From contig JAHHRO010000002.1 of NCBI GenBank assembly GCA_020025755.1, positions 24,904 to 88,903 on the forward strand: a stretch of 64,000 nt of DNA. Reading direction: 5' to 3'. Origin of the DNA: Butyricicoccus sp. Its GTDB lineage: Bacteria; Bacillota; Clostridia; Oscillospirales; Butyricicoccaceae. The notes under the pieces were generated by a model, which was not told the DNA's origin, did not search any database, and was given only the letters and a program-made list of their open reading frames with translations. Shown here one piece after another: positions 44,060 through 52,825 of this stretch (positions are counted from its first letter, which is position 1; each line of letters opens with the position of its first letter). The translations under genes and the position numbers were made by a program.

Positions 44060-44788
44060 ATGAATATGGGATTTTATTCCGCTGCAGCCTCTGCATATTA
44101 TCAGCAGCAGCGTTTGAATGTGATCGGTAATAATGCTGCAAATATCAATACAGTTGCATATAAGGCAAAAAATCCGACATTTTCTTCATTGCTATATAGC
44201 AATTTTAATGGCGTAGATGGACCGCTTGCGCGTGGCTCCGGCGCACGCATGGAAAAGGCGGATACAGATTTTGCTGAGGGTACCTTACAGGAAACCATGA
44301 ATCCTCTGGATTATGCACTGGAGGGAGATGGGTTCTTTGCGCTGCGGGACATGCAGACAGGAGAAGTCTCTTATACGCGTGCAGGTAACTTCCAGCTTGC
44401 TCAGATGGGAAATGGACAGTATTTTGTAACCGATCATTCAGGTCATCGCTATGTACTCGATCAGCTTGGTCAACCGATCATGGCAGAGCGCGATGAAAAT
44501 GGTGTGATTGACAAGACGCTCAAGCTCCCGGTCGGCGTATTCACATTCCGCCAGAAGAACAATATGCAGCATTTGGGAGACAATCGGTTTTTGCCGGTCG
44601 AGAAGAACGGACAGCCCATTGCAGCCGAGAATGCAACGGTTCTTCAGGGCTACTTGGAAGGTTCAAATACCGATATCACGAAGGAATTTACCAAGGTGAT
44701 CGAAGCACAGCGCGCATTTTCCTATGCATTGACAATGGTTCGCACTTCGGATGAGGTCGAAACAACGATCAATGGATTGCGTGGCTAA
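44060..44788 (+). CDS. flhP: Flagellar rod protein, FlgG/FlhP type
   Basis: The 242-residue protein is a second rod protein, with GFYSAAASAYYQQQRLNVIGNNAANINTVAYKAKN, LDYALEGDGFFALRDMQTGEV and SNTDITKEFTKVIEAQRAFSYALTMV. It is the distal-rod component if the order follows Bacillus (flhO-flhP). ATG 44060 is chosen because AAGGAG then lies at 9 nt; ATG 44054 would be too close. Confidence 0.87.
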   Translation: MNMGFYSAAASAYYQQQRLNVIGNNAANINTVAYKAKNPTFSSLLYSNFNGVDGPLARGSGARMEKADTDFAEGTLQETMNPLDYALEGDGFFALRDMQTGEVSYTRAGNFQLAQMGNGQYFVTDHSGHRYVLDQLGQPIMAERDENGVIDKTLKLPVGVFTFRQKNNMQHLGDNRFLPVEKNGQPIAAENATVLQGYLEGSNTDITKEFTKVIEAQRAFSYALTMVRTSDEVETTINGLRG

Positions 44789-44804
44789 GCAAAAGGAGTC
44801 AGGT

Positions 44805-45425
44805 ATGAGAATTAACAGTTTTGAGGAAATCAATGATTTGGCACTTGACACCTTGCGCGAGGTCGGAAGTATTGGTGCAGGCAATGCGGCAACTGCACTC
44901 AGCAGCTTGCTGGGGCGGCGTGTAGATATGGGGCTGCCCAGCGTTCGCGTCATGGAATTCAATGAGGCCGTTGAAAATATTGGTGGCTTTGAGGCGATCG
45001 TATCCGGGGTCCTGGTCAAGCTGGGTGGTGAGATCAATGGCATCATGCTGTGTATTCAGCAGATGGATTTTGTTAATCTGGTGACAAGCAGCATGCTTTC
45101 TCGCTCGATTGAGGATTTTCAGGAGTTGGGTGAACTTGAGACTTCTGCGCTGACTGAAGTGGGTAATATTATGATCTCCTCATACATGCGCGCGATCGGG
45201 GATCTATCGGGGATCAAGTTTACGATGTCTGTACCAAGTCAGACAGTTAATATGCTGGGGGCAATGCTCACTGTGCCAATGGCTGCGTTCGGTAATCAGT
45301 CCAATCATGTACTGACGGTCGGCGGTCAGTTCCGCTGCGACGGGATCGAAGTACATAGTGATCTGCTTTTGTTCCCAGATATCAATTCGCTGAACTATAT
45401 TTTGTATAAACTAGGCGTATTGTAA
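44805..45425 (+). CDS. cheC: Chemotaxis phosphatase CheC
   Basis: CheC dephosphorylates CheY-P and binds CheD. The 206-residue protein has both phosphatase helices: TLREVGSIGAGNAATALSSLL near residue 20 and ELGELETSALTEVGNIMISSYM near residue 115, each with the Glu-x-x-Asn pair. ATG 44805 has GGAGT upstream; the frame upstream lies inside the end of the previous gene. Followed by cheD, its partner, after 13 nt. Confidence 0.94.
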   Translation: MRINSFEEINDLALDTLREVGSIGAGNAATALSSLLGRRVDMGLPSVRVMEFNEAVENIGGFEAIVSGVLVKLGGEINGIMLCIQQMDFVNLVTSSMLSRSIEDFQELGELETSALTEVGNIMISSYMRAIGDLSGIKFTMSVPSQTVNMLGAMLTVPMAAFGNQSNHVLTVGGQFRCDGIEVHSDLLLFPDINSLNYILYKLGVL

Positions 45426-45438
45426 GCGGGGTGCCGTA

Positions 45439-45927
45439 ATGAATGAAACAGGAAAAATCGTAGTTGGCATAGCCGACATGAAGATCGCGCGCCAGCAGGG
45501 GATGCTTATCACATATGCATTGGGTTCCTGTATTGGGATCTGTCTGTATGATCCGGTCATCAAGCTGGGGGCATTGATCCATATCATGCTTCCGCTGAAT
45601 ATGGAGGCAGGCAGAGCACATCCATTCAAATATGCAGATACAGGGATCCAGCAGACCCTGCAGAAGATGCAGGCGATGGGAGCCAATCTATCGCGTGTGA
45701 CAGCGAAGATCGCAGGCGGTGCAAAAATGTTTGAAATGCAGGGAGACGGTGCGCTGGGCAATATTGGGCATCGAAACTCTGAAAGCGTAAAAATGATGCT
45801 CCGGAAAGCAGGTGTCCGTCTGGTGCGCGAAGAAGTGGGAGGAACTGTGGCGCGTACCCTGCTGTTCGATGTCGCAACGGGGCAGGCTTGTATCCGTTCC
45901 TATGGAAAGCAGGATATCATCATCTGA
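45439..45927 (+). CDS. cheD: Chemoreceptor glutamine deamidase CheD
   Basis: CheD deamidates receptor glutamines and is regulated by CheC. The 162-residue protein has VGIADMKIARQQGMLITYALGSCIGICLYDP, with the catalytic Cys in LGSC, then GALIHIMLPLN with the catalytic His and KIAGGAKMF. ATG 45439. Complete. Confidence 0.95.
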   Translation: MNETGKIVVGIADMKIARQQGMLITYALGSCIGICLYDPVIKLGALIHIMLPLNMEAGRAHPFKYADTGIQQTLQKMQAMGANLSRVTAKIAGGAKMFEMQGDGALGNIGHRNSESVKMMLRKAGVRLVREEVGGTVARTLLFDVATGQACIRSYGKQDIII

Positions 45928-45934
45928 TCTGGTA

Positions 45935-45943
45935 TGATATAAT
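45935..45943 (+). promoter_or_regulatory. Possible extended -10 promoter before cheV
   Basis: TGA-TATAAT (45935-45943) lies 54 nt before the cheV-like start. No good -35 was seen. It could give the last two genes of the cluster separate expression. Confidence 0.4.
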
Positions 45944-45996
45944 AGAGAAGCAAAAGGGGTCACACCTGGAGCGCGTGAAGAAGGAGAGTGGTATAA

Positions 45997-46917
45997 ATGG
46001 CAGAATATAACAGCGGAATCTTGCTCGAATCAGGTACCAACGAGATCGAGATCATGGAGTTTACGATCAATGGGAACTTGTATGGTATCAACGTGGCGAA
46101 AGTGCGCGAGATCATGATGTCGGCACCGGTCAAGCCCATGCCGCATTCTCATTTTGCAGTTGAGGGCATCTTTAAGCCGCGTGATATCGTATTGACAGTC
46201 GTAGATCTTCCGACCTATCTGACAGGAGATCCGTCAGAAAAGGGTCTGCGAGACTTGTTTATCGTGACAAACTTTAATAAGATGCACATCGCGTTCCGTG
46301 TACATACCGTGGTTGGGATCAGCCGCATTTCATGGGCAGATATTCAGAAGCCTGATAAGACCGTTTCTGGTGGCACAGAGGGTGTGGCAACCGGTATTGC
46401 TCAGTGTGGGGATGATCTGGTCACGATTCTGGACTTTGAGAAGATCGTAGCAGAGATCGCACCGGAAACCAGCATCCAGATGAGTGAGATCGACCGCATG
46501 GGTCCGCGCATGAGCCGTGATATGCCGATCCTTGTGGCAGAGGATTCTGTTCTTTTGGGTAAGATGATCAATGAAGCACTGTATAAGGCAGGGTATCATA
46601 ATATTACGATGTTTGATAATGGTCAGGAGCTCTGGGACTTTTTGGAGATCCATGAGAAGGATGAAGATCTGAGCCATCTTGTTTCTCTGATCATCACGGA
46701 TATCGAAATGCCGAAGATGGATGGTCACCGCCTGACCAAGCTGGTCAAGGATCATCCGAAGTTCCATAAGATTCCGCTTATCATTTTTTCCTCACTTATT
46801 TCTGATGAAATGCGCATTAAGGGTCAGGAGCTTGGTGCAGATCGACAGCTCACGAAGCCCGAGATCGGACATCTCGTTGATGTGATGGATGAACTGATCG
46901 AACAAGCGCAGAGATAA
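45997..46917 (+). CDS. cheV: CheV-type chemotaxis coupling protein (CheW plus receiver domain)
   Basis: The 306-residue protein joins an N-terminal CheW domain (residues about 17-160, MEFTINGNLYGINVAKVREIM, VDLPTYL) to a C-terminal receiver domain. The receiver has VAEDSVLLGKMI, the phospho-acceptor Asp in LIITDIEMPKMDGH (residue about 235) and Lys in QLTKPE. CheV couples receptors to CheA and takes part in adaptation. The window has no separate cheW or cheA. Confidence 0.92.
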   Translation: MAEYNSGILLESGTNEIEIMEFTINGNLYGINVAKVREIMMSAPVKPMPHSHFAVEGIFKPRDIVLTVVDLPTYLTGDPSEKGLRDLFIVTNFNKMHIAFRVHTVVGISRISWADIQKPDKTVSGGTEGVATGIAQCGDDLVTILDFEKIVAEIAPETSIQMSEIDRMGPRMSRDMPILVAEDSVLLGKMINEALYKAGYHNITMFDNGQELWDFLEIHEKDEDLSHLVSLIITDIEMPKMDGHRLTKLVKDHPKFHKIPLIIFSSLISDEMRIKGQELGADRQLTKPEIGHLVDVMDELIEQAQR

Positions 46918-46944
46918 TGTAAGATCTGGAAAGGAGATGGGCTT

Positions 46945-48198
46945 ATGAACGGATATATCGTCAGACAGCCAATCAAAGACGTAGAAGATAATGTTGTTGG
47001 GTATGAAATTTTGTATGATAATGGGCATGATGCGCTTGCACGCCAAGGCGTAAGCGATTATGCGGCTGCAGATGCCATCTATAATTTTCTCAATGACAAT
47101 TCGGATAAACTGGTACGGGATACCACCAGCTTTATGACCTTTACGCCAACGTTGCTGTTTAAGAATACGCCCAAATTATTTGATCAGCGGCATCTTGTTG
47201 TACAAATCGAGGATGATGTGGTCGTGCATCCAATGGCAACTCGTATCGTACAGCGTTGTCAAAGTGAAGGCTATCGGATTGCGATCAATGATTTCCAGTT
47301 CAATACGCGTTATTTCAGCATGATGGATTATGTTGATTTTATCAAGCTGGATATTGCACATAATACAGAATCGTGGCTTGGCAATATCGTAGAGATGGCA
47401 CACAGCATGCACAAGCAGTGTATTGCAATCGGCATTAAGGATCAGGCCATGTATGATCTGGCACACCGTGTCGGTGCGGATTACTTTCAGGGCAGTTATG
47501 TTGCAGAGCGTGTCAAGACAAAGGTACATAAGGCAAGCTATCTGCAGAGCAACTTCTTCCAGCTCGTTGTAGAAGTGACAAAGGATGAGCCGGATATCGA
47601 TGAGATCGAGCACCTGATCGCACGCGATGCATCCCTGACCTATGCGCTCCTGCGTATGGCGAATTCAGTATACTATGCGTCACGCAGACATGCCTCCTCT
47701 GTCCGTCAGGCATTGGTGACTGTTGGTTTGGGACAGCTCAAGCAGTGGGTATACCTCATGTCCTGCACGCAGCAGGGAGAGGATCTTAAGGACTCGGAGG
47801 AGTTCCTGCGCCTGTCCTTCCTCCGCGCAAACTTCTGCGCAGAGTTGGCAGGGCACAGCAATGCGCTGGAGATTTCCAAGTCTGAAGCATATCTCTTGGG
47901 TATGTTCTCTACCCTGCCCTATTTGATCGATGCACCGCTTGAGGAAAGCCTTGCTGAGATCCCACTTTCGGATGAAGTCAAGAATGCCCTGCTCAAGCAT
48001 GAGGGCAGCAGCGGTGTGCTGTATGATCTGGTGCTCTGTTATGAGAAGGCAGACTGGGCAGCGATGACCGAGCTTGCAACAAAGATCCAGATCCCGACTG
48101 AAGTATTGACGACAGTATATTTTGACTGTGTTGATATGGTCAATACGATTTGGGATAGCCTCAATACAAAGCATGCGCTTGAAGAAGAAGTAAAGTAA
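46945..48198 (+). CDS. EAL-HDOD signalling protein with degenerate EAL domain
   Basis: The 417-residue protein has an N-terminal EAL-like domain (1-200) and a C-terminal HDOD domain (about 205-400: DEIEHLIARDASLTYALLRMANSVYYASRRHASSVRQALVTVGLGQLKQWV), the YuxH/CdgJ architecture. The EAL motif reads EIL (VVGYEILYDNG). The motif that should carry two catalytic Asp reads INDFQFN, so c-di-GMP hydrolysis is unlikely. Such proteins act as non-catalytic regulators of motility and chemotaxis in other bacteria. Last gene of the flagellar strand before a terminator. Confidence 0.9.
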   Translation: MNGYIVRQPIKDVEDNVVGYEILYDNGHDALARQGVSDYAAADAIYNFLNDNSDKLVRDTTSFMTFTPTLLFKNTPKLFDQRHLVVQIEDDVVVHPMATRIVQRCQSEGYRIAINDFQFNTRYFSMMDYVDFIKLDIAHNTESWLGNIVEMAHSMHKQCIAIGIKDQAMYDLAHRVGADYFQGSYVAERVKTKVHKASYLQSNFFQLVVEVTKDEPDIDEIEHLIARDASLTYALLRMANSVYYASRRHASSVRQALVTVGLGQLKQWVYLMSCTQQGEDLKDSEEFLRLSFLRANFCAELAGHSNALEISKSEAYLLGMFSTLPYLIDAPLEESLAEIPLSDEVKNALLKHEGSSGVLYDLVLCYEKADWAAMTELATKIQIPTEVLTTVYFDCVDMVNTIWDSLNTKHALEEEVK

Positions 48199-48206
48199 TA
48201 AAGAAG

Positions 48207-48246
48207 AATCCCCCACGGGACATTGGGTCACGTTGGGGGATTTTTT
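48207..48246. terminator. Terminator between the EAL-HDOD gene and the ComFB-domain gene
   Basis: The stem AATCCCCCA / TGGGGGATT with an 18-nt loop is followed by TTTT on the plus strand. On the minus strand it is followed by TTCTTCTTTATT, so it can serve both convergent transcripts. It overlaps the stop codon of the minus-strand gene. Confidence 0.82.
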
Positions 48247-49108
48247 AATGGTGTGGATTCTGCATGACCTTCATGCATGACTGTGTCAGCTGTGCCATGA
48301 GCATGCCGCGGTAGCGGTGTTCATAAAAGTTCATCATCGCATTTACCGTGTCGTGCGTGAGCACAACATACTTTGCTGGTACGGAGGACAGCGTCAGCGC
48401 GCGGGTATCCAGCCAGCAGCGGCGGCAGGTACACATACCGAACTTATCCATGAACTCTTGTTGGAAGCCGTCCAGCATGACCTCCATCACATTGACGATC
48501 TCGAAGTCCTCCTCAGAATGCGCCTTTGTCGCAGGCTGGGTATCTTGTGCAGGTTCAGGAGCAGCTTCCGGCATAGGATCATCTTCCGGGGCGGGGTCTT
48601 CAGCTGTGGCTTCCTCGGGTACAGACTCAACAGAGAGACCGGCTTCTGCAGCGATGCGTTCAGCACGCTTGCGTTCTTCTTCCAGCCGTTTTGCATCCTG
48701 TGCTTCGTACTCTGCAAGTTTTGCAGAAAGGGAGTCGTGGATCTGCTGACTGATACGCTCCTCAAGAGCCTGTGAGAGATCCATCATGGAGTTGCTGCTG
48801 GTCGGGGCGGTGGACTTGCGCGAGGATGCGCGGCGGCGCGTGGGTGTGGCAGGTGTATGATCCGGCTCGAATTCAGGGAATACAGGTTCTGTGACTTGTG
48901 CTGTGTCTGTGGGATCAGCGTTCCCAGTGTCAGATGGAGCCGGTGTGGGCTGCATGGGGGGCGACAAGGTTTCTTCCGGTGTGGGATCAGGTTCAAAAGA
49001 GAGGTCTACGGATGGCTCTACAGCTGGCTCGGAACGCTTTGGATCGCTAGTCAACAGGTTCAACACATGAGAGGTCTTATTGCTTTTTCGTGTTATTTTT
49101 CGTGCCAT
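48245..49108 (-). CDS. ComFB-domain protein with long disordered N-terminus
   Basis: In the 287-residue protein, residues 1-195 are disordered and rich in Pro, Glu, Ser and Ala, with one Glu/Arg coiled-coil stretch (about 110-150). Residues 200-287 match the ComFB (late competence development) family: VNVMEVMLDGFQQEF, the Cys cluster CTCRRC (226, 228, 231), LDTRALTLSSVPAKYVV and VNAMMNFYEHRY. ComFB-family proteins have been reported to bind cyclic dinucleotides; whether this one does is unknown. It starts 18 nt after parA on the minus strand, probably as an operon. Confidence 0.82.
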   Translation of the reverse strand: MARKITRKSNKTSHVLNLLTSDPKRSEPAVEPSVDLSFEPDPTPEETLSPPMQPTPAPSDTGNADPTDTAQVTEPVFPEFEPDHTPATPTRRRASSRKSTAPTSSNSMMDLSQALEERISQQIHDSLSAKLAEYEAQDAKRLEEERKRAERIAAEAGLSVESVPEEATAEDPAPEDDPMPEAAPEPAQDTQPATKAHSEEDFEIVNVMEVMLDGFQQEFMDKFGMCTCRRCWLDTRALTLSSVPAKYVVLTHDTVNAMMNFYEHRYRGMLMAQLTQSCMKVMQNPHH

Positions 49109-49126
49109 ACGATAGTACTCCTTGTA

Positions 49127-49897
49127 TTACTTCGATGCGGAGGTCGCTTTCAGAACCTCATCGATAAAGTTGTTGTAGTCGAGTGCAGGCTTGGACTGGG
49201 GTGCATACTGCAGGACGCTTTCACCGTGTGCCGGTGCCTCTGCAACAACAACGCTGCTGCGCACTGTAGTTTCAAAAACATGGCATTCGAGCTGTTCTGC
49301 GATCTGTTCTGCCATTTCCTGTACTTCTCGAGCCAGATTGATCCGGTAATTGAACTTGGTGAGCAGAATACCCAAAACATTGAGGTTGGAGTTGTAGAAA
49401 TGGCGCACGGTGTCGATGGTCTCCTTGATCTGGGACACACCAAGCAGGCTGAGGATCTCAGGAACCATGGGGATGACCAGAGAGTTTGCTGCAACGTAGG
49501 CGTTGACCGTCAGGATATTCAGTGCGGGTGGGGTATCGATGATGATATAGTCATAACGATTTTCCACACGGGACAGGGCGTTTTTGAGCAGGAACTCGCG
49601 GCCGGGGCGATTGAATTCCAGCTCTGCACCGGACAGCAGGATATTGGATGGTACGATATCGCCAAATTCTGTGGAGATAATGACCTCATCGAAGGAAGCC
49701 TGCCCTTTGAGTGCCTCGTAGATGGTGTGGGCGTTTTCGATATCCAGTCCCAAGCTGAAGCCGAAGTTGCCCTGTGGATCGAGGTCGATACCAAGCACCC
49801 GTTTGCCGCGTTCATGCAGACCGGTAAGCAGTGCAGCTGAAGTAGTCGTTTTGCCAACGCCGCCTTTTTGGTTGGTTATTGCGATAATATTAGACAA
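49127..49897 (-). CDS. ParA/Soj-family ATPase
   Basis: The 256-residue protein has the deviant Walker A KGGVGKTTTSAAL at the start, LGIDLDPQGNFGFSLG (Walker A'), and the YIIIDTPPALNILTVNA Walker B region. ParA ATPases position cargo such as chromosomes, plasmids, chemoreceptor clusters and flagella. No parB and no parS-like site was recognised nearby. The start is TTG 49895-49897 with GGAGGG upstream. Being next to fliD and the motility cluster, it may position chemotaxis or flagellar complexes (inference), in place of a missing FlhG. Confidence 0.9.
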   Translation of the reverse strand: MSNIIAITNQKGGVGKTTTSAALLTGLHERGKRVLGIDLDPQGNFGFSLGLDIENAHTIYEALKGQASFDEVIISTEFGDIVPSNILLSGAELEFNRPGREFLLKNALSRVENRYDYIIIDTPPALNILTVNAYVAANSLVIPMVPEILSLLGVSQIKETIDTVRHFYNSNLNVLGILLTKFNYRINLAREVQEMAEQIAEQLECHVFETTVRSSVVVAEAPAHGESVLQYAPQSKPALDYNNFIDEVLKATSASK

Positions 49898-50039
49898 AAT
49901 TATCCCTCCATTGTAAAATAAGTATTCAAACTATTATTTATATTATACTATATGTCGATAAAGAAGTATAGAGCGCGAACGAAAAACGATTTGCCCTATT
50001 TTGGTAGGGCCCGCGTATAGAACAAAGGAGTGAATGAAT
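49898..50039. other. Intergenic region between parA and fliD with divergent promoters expected
   Basis: AT-rich region. A possible sigma-28 -10 element GTCGATAA (49954-49961, consensus GCCGATAA) faces fliD, but the -35 is poor. On the opposite strand a TATAAT faces parA, also with a weak -35. A small GCCCTA / TAGGGC hairpin lies at 49993-50010. Confidence 0.4.
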
Positions 50040-52415
50040 ATGACACTTGGTGGCGTAGGCGGAGCTGGAACCAGCATTTATGGAAGTCGAAACGTGCTTT
50101 CTGGTCTGGCGAGCGGCATGGATACCGAATCCATGATCCAAAATATGACGCAGGCAACTCGGATGAAAATTGCACAGCAGAAGCAAAAGAAGGAGTTGCT
50201 TGGATGGAAGCAGCAGGCATATCAGAGCGTTAGTACACCGCTCATTGAGTTTTCCAGAAAGTATATGGACTATCAGTCTCCCACAAATCTGCTTAGTTCA
50301 GCATTTTTTGATCAGTCTATCATAACATCTGTAGGAAAGAATAACGGTTTGGTCAGTGCAACTGGTAAGACGACCAGTGATGTAAAAATCAATGGTGTGC
50401 ATCAGCTGGCAAGCAGTGCCAATTATCATGGTATTGGCAGTGCACTTGCAAATGCGAGCATCGAAACCGGTGAGATCGGAATGGATGAGAAGATAACTGT
50501 GCACGACCTTGCTGGTGAGAGCCTCACATTTAGGTATGGCAATAAGCGTTATTCGCTTTCCTTGCCACAGGGGGCGGATGTTAGCACTCCGGAAAAACTG
50601 GCAGAAGAAATCAATAAAAAGCTTGCCGAGACAAGCATTGATGGTGGGGGTAAGCTATCGGAGAAAATCAAGGTTGAAATACAACCAGATGGTACCGATA
50701 AAAAAATTGTATTTAAGAATATTGATAAGAGCGGAAATAAGTTGGAGTTCGTGGGTGCGAGTGAAAAGATGCAGTCTGCATTGCATGTTGATTTCAAAAA
50801 TGTAGATGAAGCTATCTCAATCACACAGAAGATACCGTTCGAGTCCAAAATCAACCAAACCGACTTGACGCATGAAGAAACCATGTCTGATTTCTTGGTG
50901 GGCAAGAATCTTACTTTCTCTGTGAATGGCAAAGCTCAGAATATCACGCTGCTGACAGAACAAGAAAAAGCCGAATTAGAAAAAGCTCCTGATAAGAATA
51001 AGAAGTTCCAAGAATTGTTGCAGGGCAAGCTGGATGGAGCCTTTGGCACGGGGAAGGTTCAGGTCGATTTTTCGGGAACTCCAGGAAAAGATACAGGAAA
51101 ACTTAGTTTTACGACCAAGGACAAGAATGACATCCTGCGCGTGACTGGCGGCTCGGGCAAGTTGTTCGGCAACACCGGTGCATTTGGCATTGAGGCTGGA
51201 GATGGCAACCGCCTGAATATGAACCGTTCTCTGGAAAAGCTAGGCATTACATTTCCATCCGGTACAGATAAGAAGGAACTCACAATCAATGGTATAAAAG
51301 TCGGTGAGTATGACAAAGAGGCTAAGATTTCTGATATCATAAAGGATATCAATAACAACAAGGAGCTGGGCATCTCTGTAAAGTATTCTGAAATCTCTAA
51401 TGAGTTTGTATTTACTACAAAGGAGACCGGTGAAAATACGAAGGTCGAGATCACAGGCGGATTGGGCGAAGAACTGTTTGGTAAAGCAAAAGAAAAGGGC
51501 ACGGATGCCATTATTGATGTTACAGTTAATGGCAAGCATGAGCAGCTGAAGCGTTCGTCCAACGACATCGATATCGATGGACTCAAGGTCAAAGTTTCTG
51601 GCAAATTTGGAAACTATGACACAAATGGAACATTGAGTATCGACCCAGCAGAAGAAGTCAGCTTCACGTTTAAGCCGGATACGGAAAAGGTATTTGATGC
51701 GATCAAGGAGATGGTCGAGGATTATAACAAGATCATTGATACTTTGCATACAGCAATATCTAAAAAGCCTAGCCGAGAGTATCAGCCGCTCACAGATGAG
51801 CAGAAAAAGGAAATGAGCAAGGAAGAAATCGAGCAGTGGGAGGAAAAAGCGAAGGAAGGCCTTCTCTTTGGTGACTCGCATCTGCGTGAATTGCAGAATG
51901 ACCTGCGATTTGTCTTTGCTCCTGGTGGTGAAGCTGGTGCTGCGCTGCGCGCAATGGGTATCGAACCGGCGGATAATTATAAGTCAGGTGGTAAAATCAA
52001 GCTGGATGAGACCAAGCTGAAGGCGGCCTTGGAAGCAAATCCGGAAAAGGTGAAGGAGGCATTCAATGCTCCATCGCCAGCAGGAGCACAGAACAGTGGA
52101 GATCGGGATGCATTCAAGGGCGGCGTTATGACACAGCTCAAGTCCATTTCGGATAAGTTTGCATCTACCTCTCTTTCCAACCCAGGTATCCTGCTGCAGC
52201 GTGCTGGCTCTCCGAAGTCTGCAAACTCTATGATGAACAATGCGCTGCAAAAGGAAATCGATGGTATTGACAAAACGCTTGATGGATTGAAGCTGAGGCT
52301 GAAAAAGGAGATCGACCGTTACAATTCTAAGTTTACTCAGCTTGAAATGTTGGTTTCGCAGATGAATGCACAGAGTGGTCAGCTTGCAGGTCTTATGGGC
52401 GGCGGCATGATGTAA
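50040..52415 (+). CDS. fliD: Flagellar filament cap protein FliD
   Basis: FliD caps the filament and folds flagellin at the tip. The 791-residue protein has the N-terminal FliD domain (RNVLSGLASGMDTESMIQNMTQATRMKIAQQKQKKELLGWKQQAYQSV) and the C-terminal domain ending with a coiled coil (LKLRLKKEIDRYNSKFTQLEMLVSQMNAQ). It is much larger than the usual 450-550 residues; the extra part lies in the middle (about 180-560), which in the family is the exposed variable region. ATG 50040 has AAGGAG at 9 nt; ATG 50034 would be too close. Confidence 0.94.
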   Translation: MTLGGVGGAGTSIYGSRNVLSGLASGMDTESMIQNMTQATRMKIAQQKQKKELLGWKQQAYQSVSTPLIEFSRKYMDYQSPTNLLSSAFFDQSIITSVGKNNGLVSATGKTTSDVKINGVHQLASSANYHGIGSALANASIETGEIGMDEKITVHDLAGESLTFRYGNKRYSLSLPQGADVSTPEKLAEEINKKLAETSIDGGGKLSEKIKVEIQPDGTDKKIVFKNIDKSGNKLEFVGASEKMQSALHVDFKNVDEAISITQKIPFESKINQTDLTHEETMSDFLVGKNLTFSVNGKAQNITLLTEQEKAELEKAPDKNKKFQELLQGKLDGAFGTGKVQVDFSGTPGKDTGKLSFTTKDKNDILRVTGGSGKLFGNTGAFGIEAGDGNRLNMNRSLEKLGITFPSGTDKKELTINGIKVGEYDKEAKISDIIKDINNNKELGISVKYSEISNEFVFTTKETGENTKVEITGGLGEELFGKAKEKGTDAIIDVTVNGKHEQLKRSSNDIDIDGLKVKVSGKFGNYDTNGTLSIDPAEEVSFTFKPDTEKVFDAIKEMVEDYNKIIDTLHTAISKKPSREYQPLTDEQKKEMSKEEIEQWEEKAKEGLLFGDSHLRELQNDLRFVFAPGGEAGAALRAMGIEPADNYKSGGKIKLDETKLKAALEANPEKVKEAFNAPSPAGAQNSGDRDAFKGGVMTQLKSISDKFASTSLSNPGILLQRAGSPKSANSMMNNALQKEIDGIDKTLDGLKLRLKKEIDRYNSKFTQLEMLVSQMNAQSGQLAGLMGGGMM

Positions 52416-52438
52416 GAAAGGAAGGCAGGAGCAAAGCT

Positions 52439-52810
52439 ATGTACACGAATGGCTATGACCAGTATAAGACGCAGAGCATCAATACTATGACATCGGGCGA
52501 ACTTCTTTTGTTGCTCTACGATGAACTGGTAAAACGGATGCTGAGAGCTGAACTGGCATTGGATCAGGAAAATTATGAATTGTTTGAGCAGTCTGTGATC
52601 CGCTGCCGAGAGATCATTCGATATCTGGACGATACGCTGGATCACCAATACCCAATCAGTGCAGAACTTTCGCGCCTGTATGAATTTTTTCAATATCAGC
52701 TTAGCCGTGTAATGGCGAGCCGGAAAAAGAGCATTTTGCAGGAGCTCAGACCCTATATCGAGGATCTGCGCAGTAGTTTTCGTGAAGCAGAGAAAACAGG
52801 CGGAAGATAA
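52439..52810 (+). CDS. fliS: Flagellin export chaperone FliS
   Basis: FliS binds flagellin before export. The 123-residue helical protein has YDQYKTQSINTMTSGELLLLLYDELVKRMLRAELAL and the C-terminal four-helix pattern. ATG 52439 follows AGGAAGG. In its usual place directly after fliD; no flagellin gene is in the window. Confidence 0.94.
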   Translation: MYTNGYDQYKTQSINTMTSGELLLLLYDELVKRMLRAELALDQENYELFEQSVIRCREIIRYLDDTLDHQYPISAELSRLYEFFQYQLSRVMASRKKSILQELRPYIEDLRSSFREAEKTGGR

Positions 52811-52825
52811 GAGGACGCTGTCATT

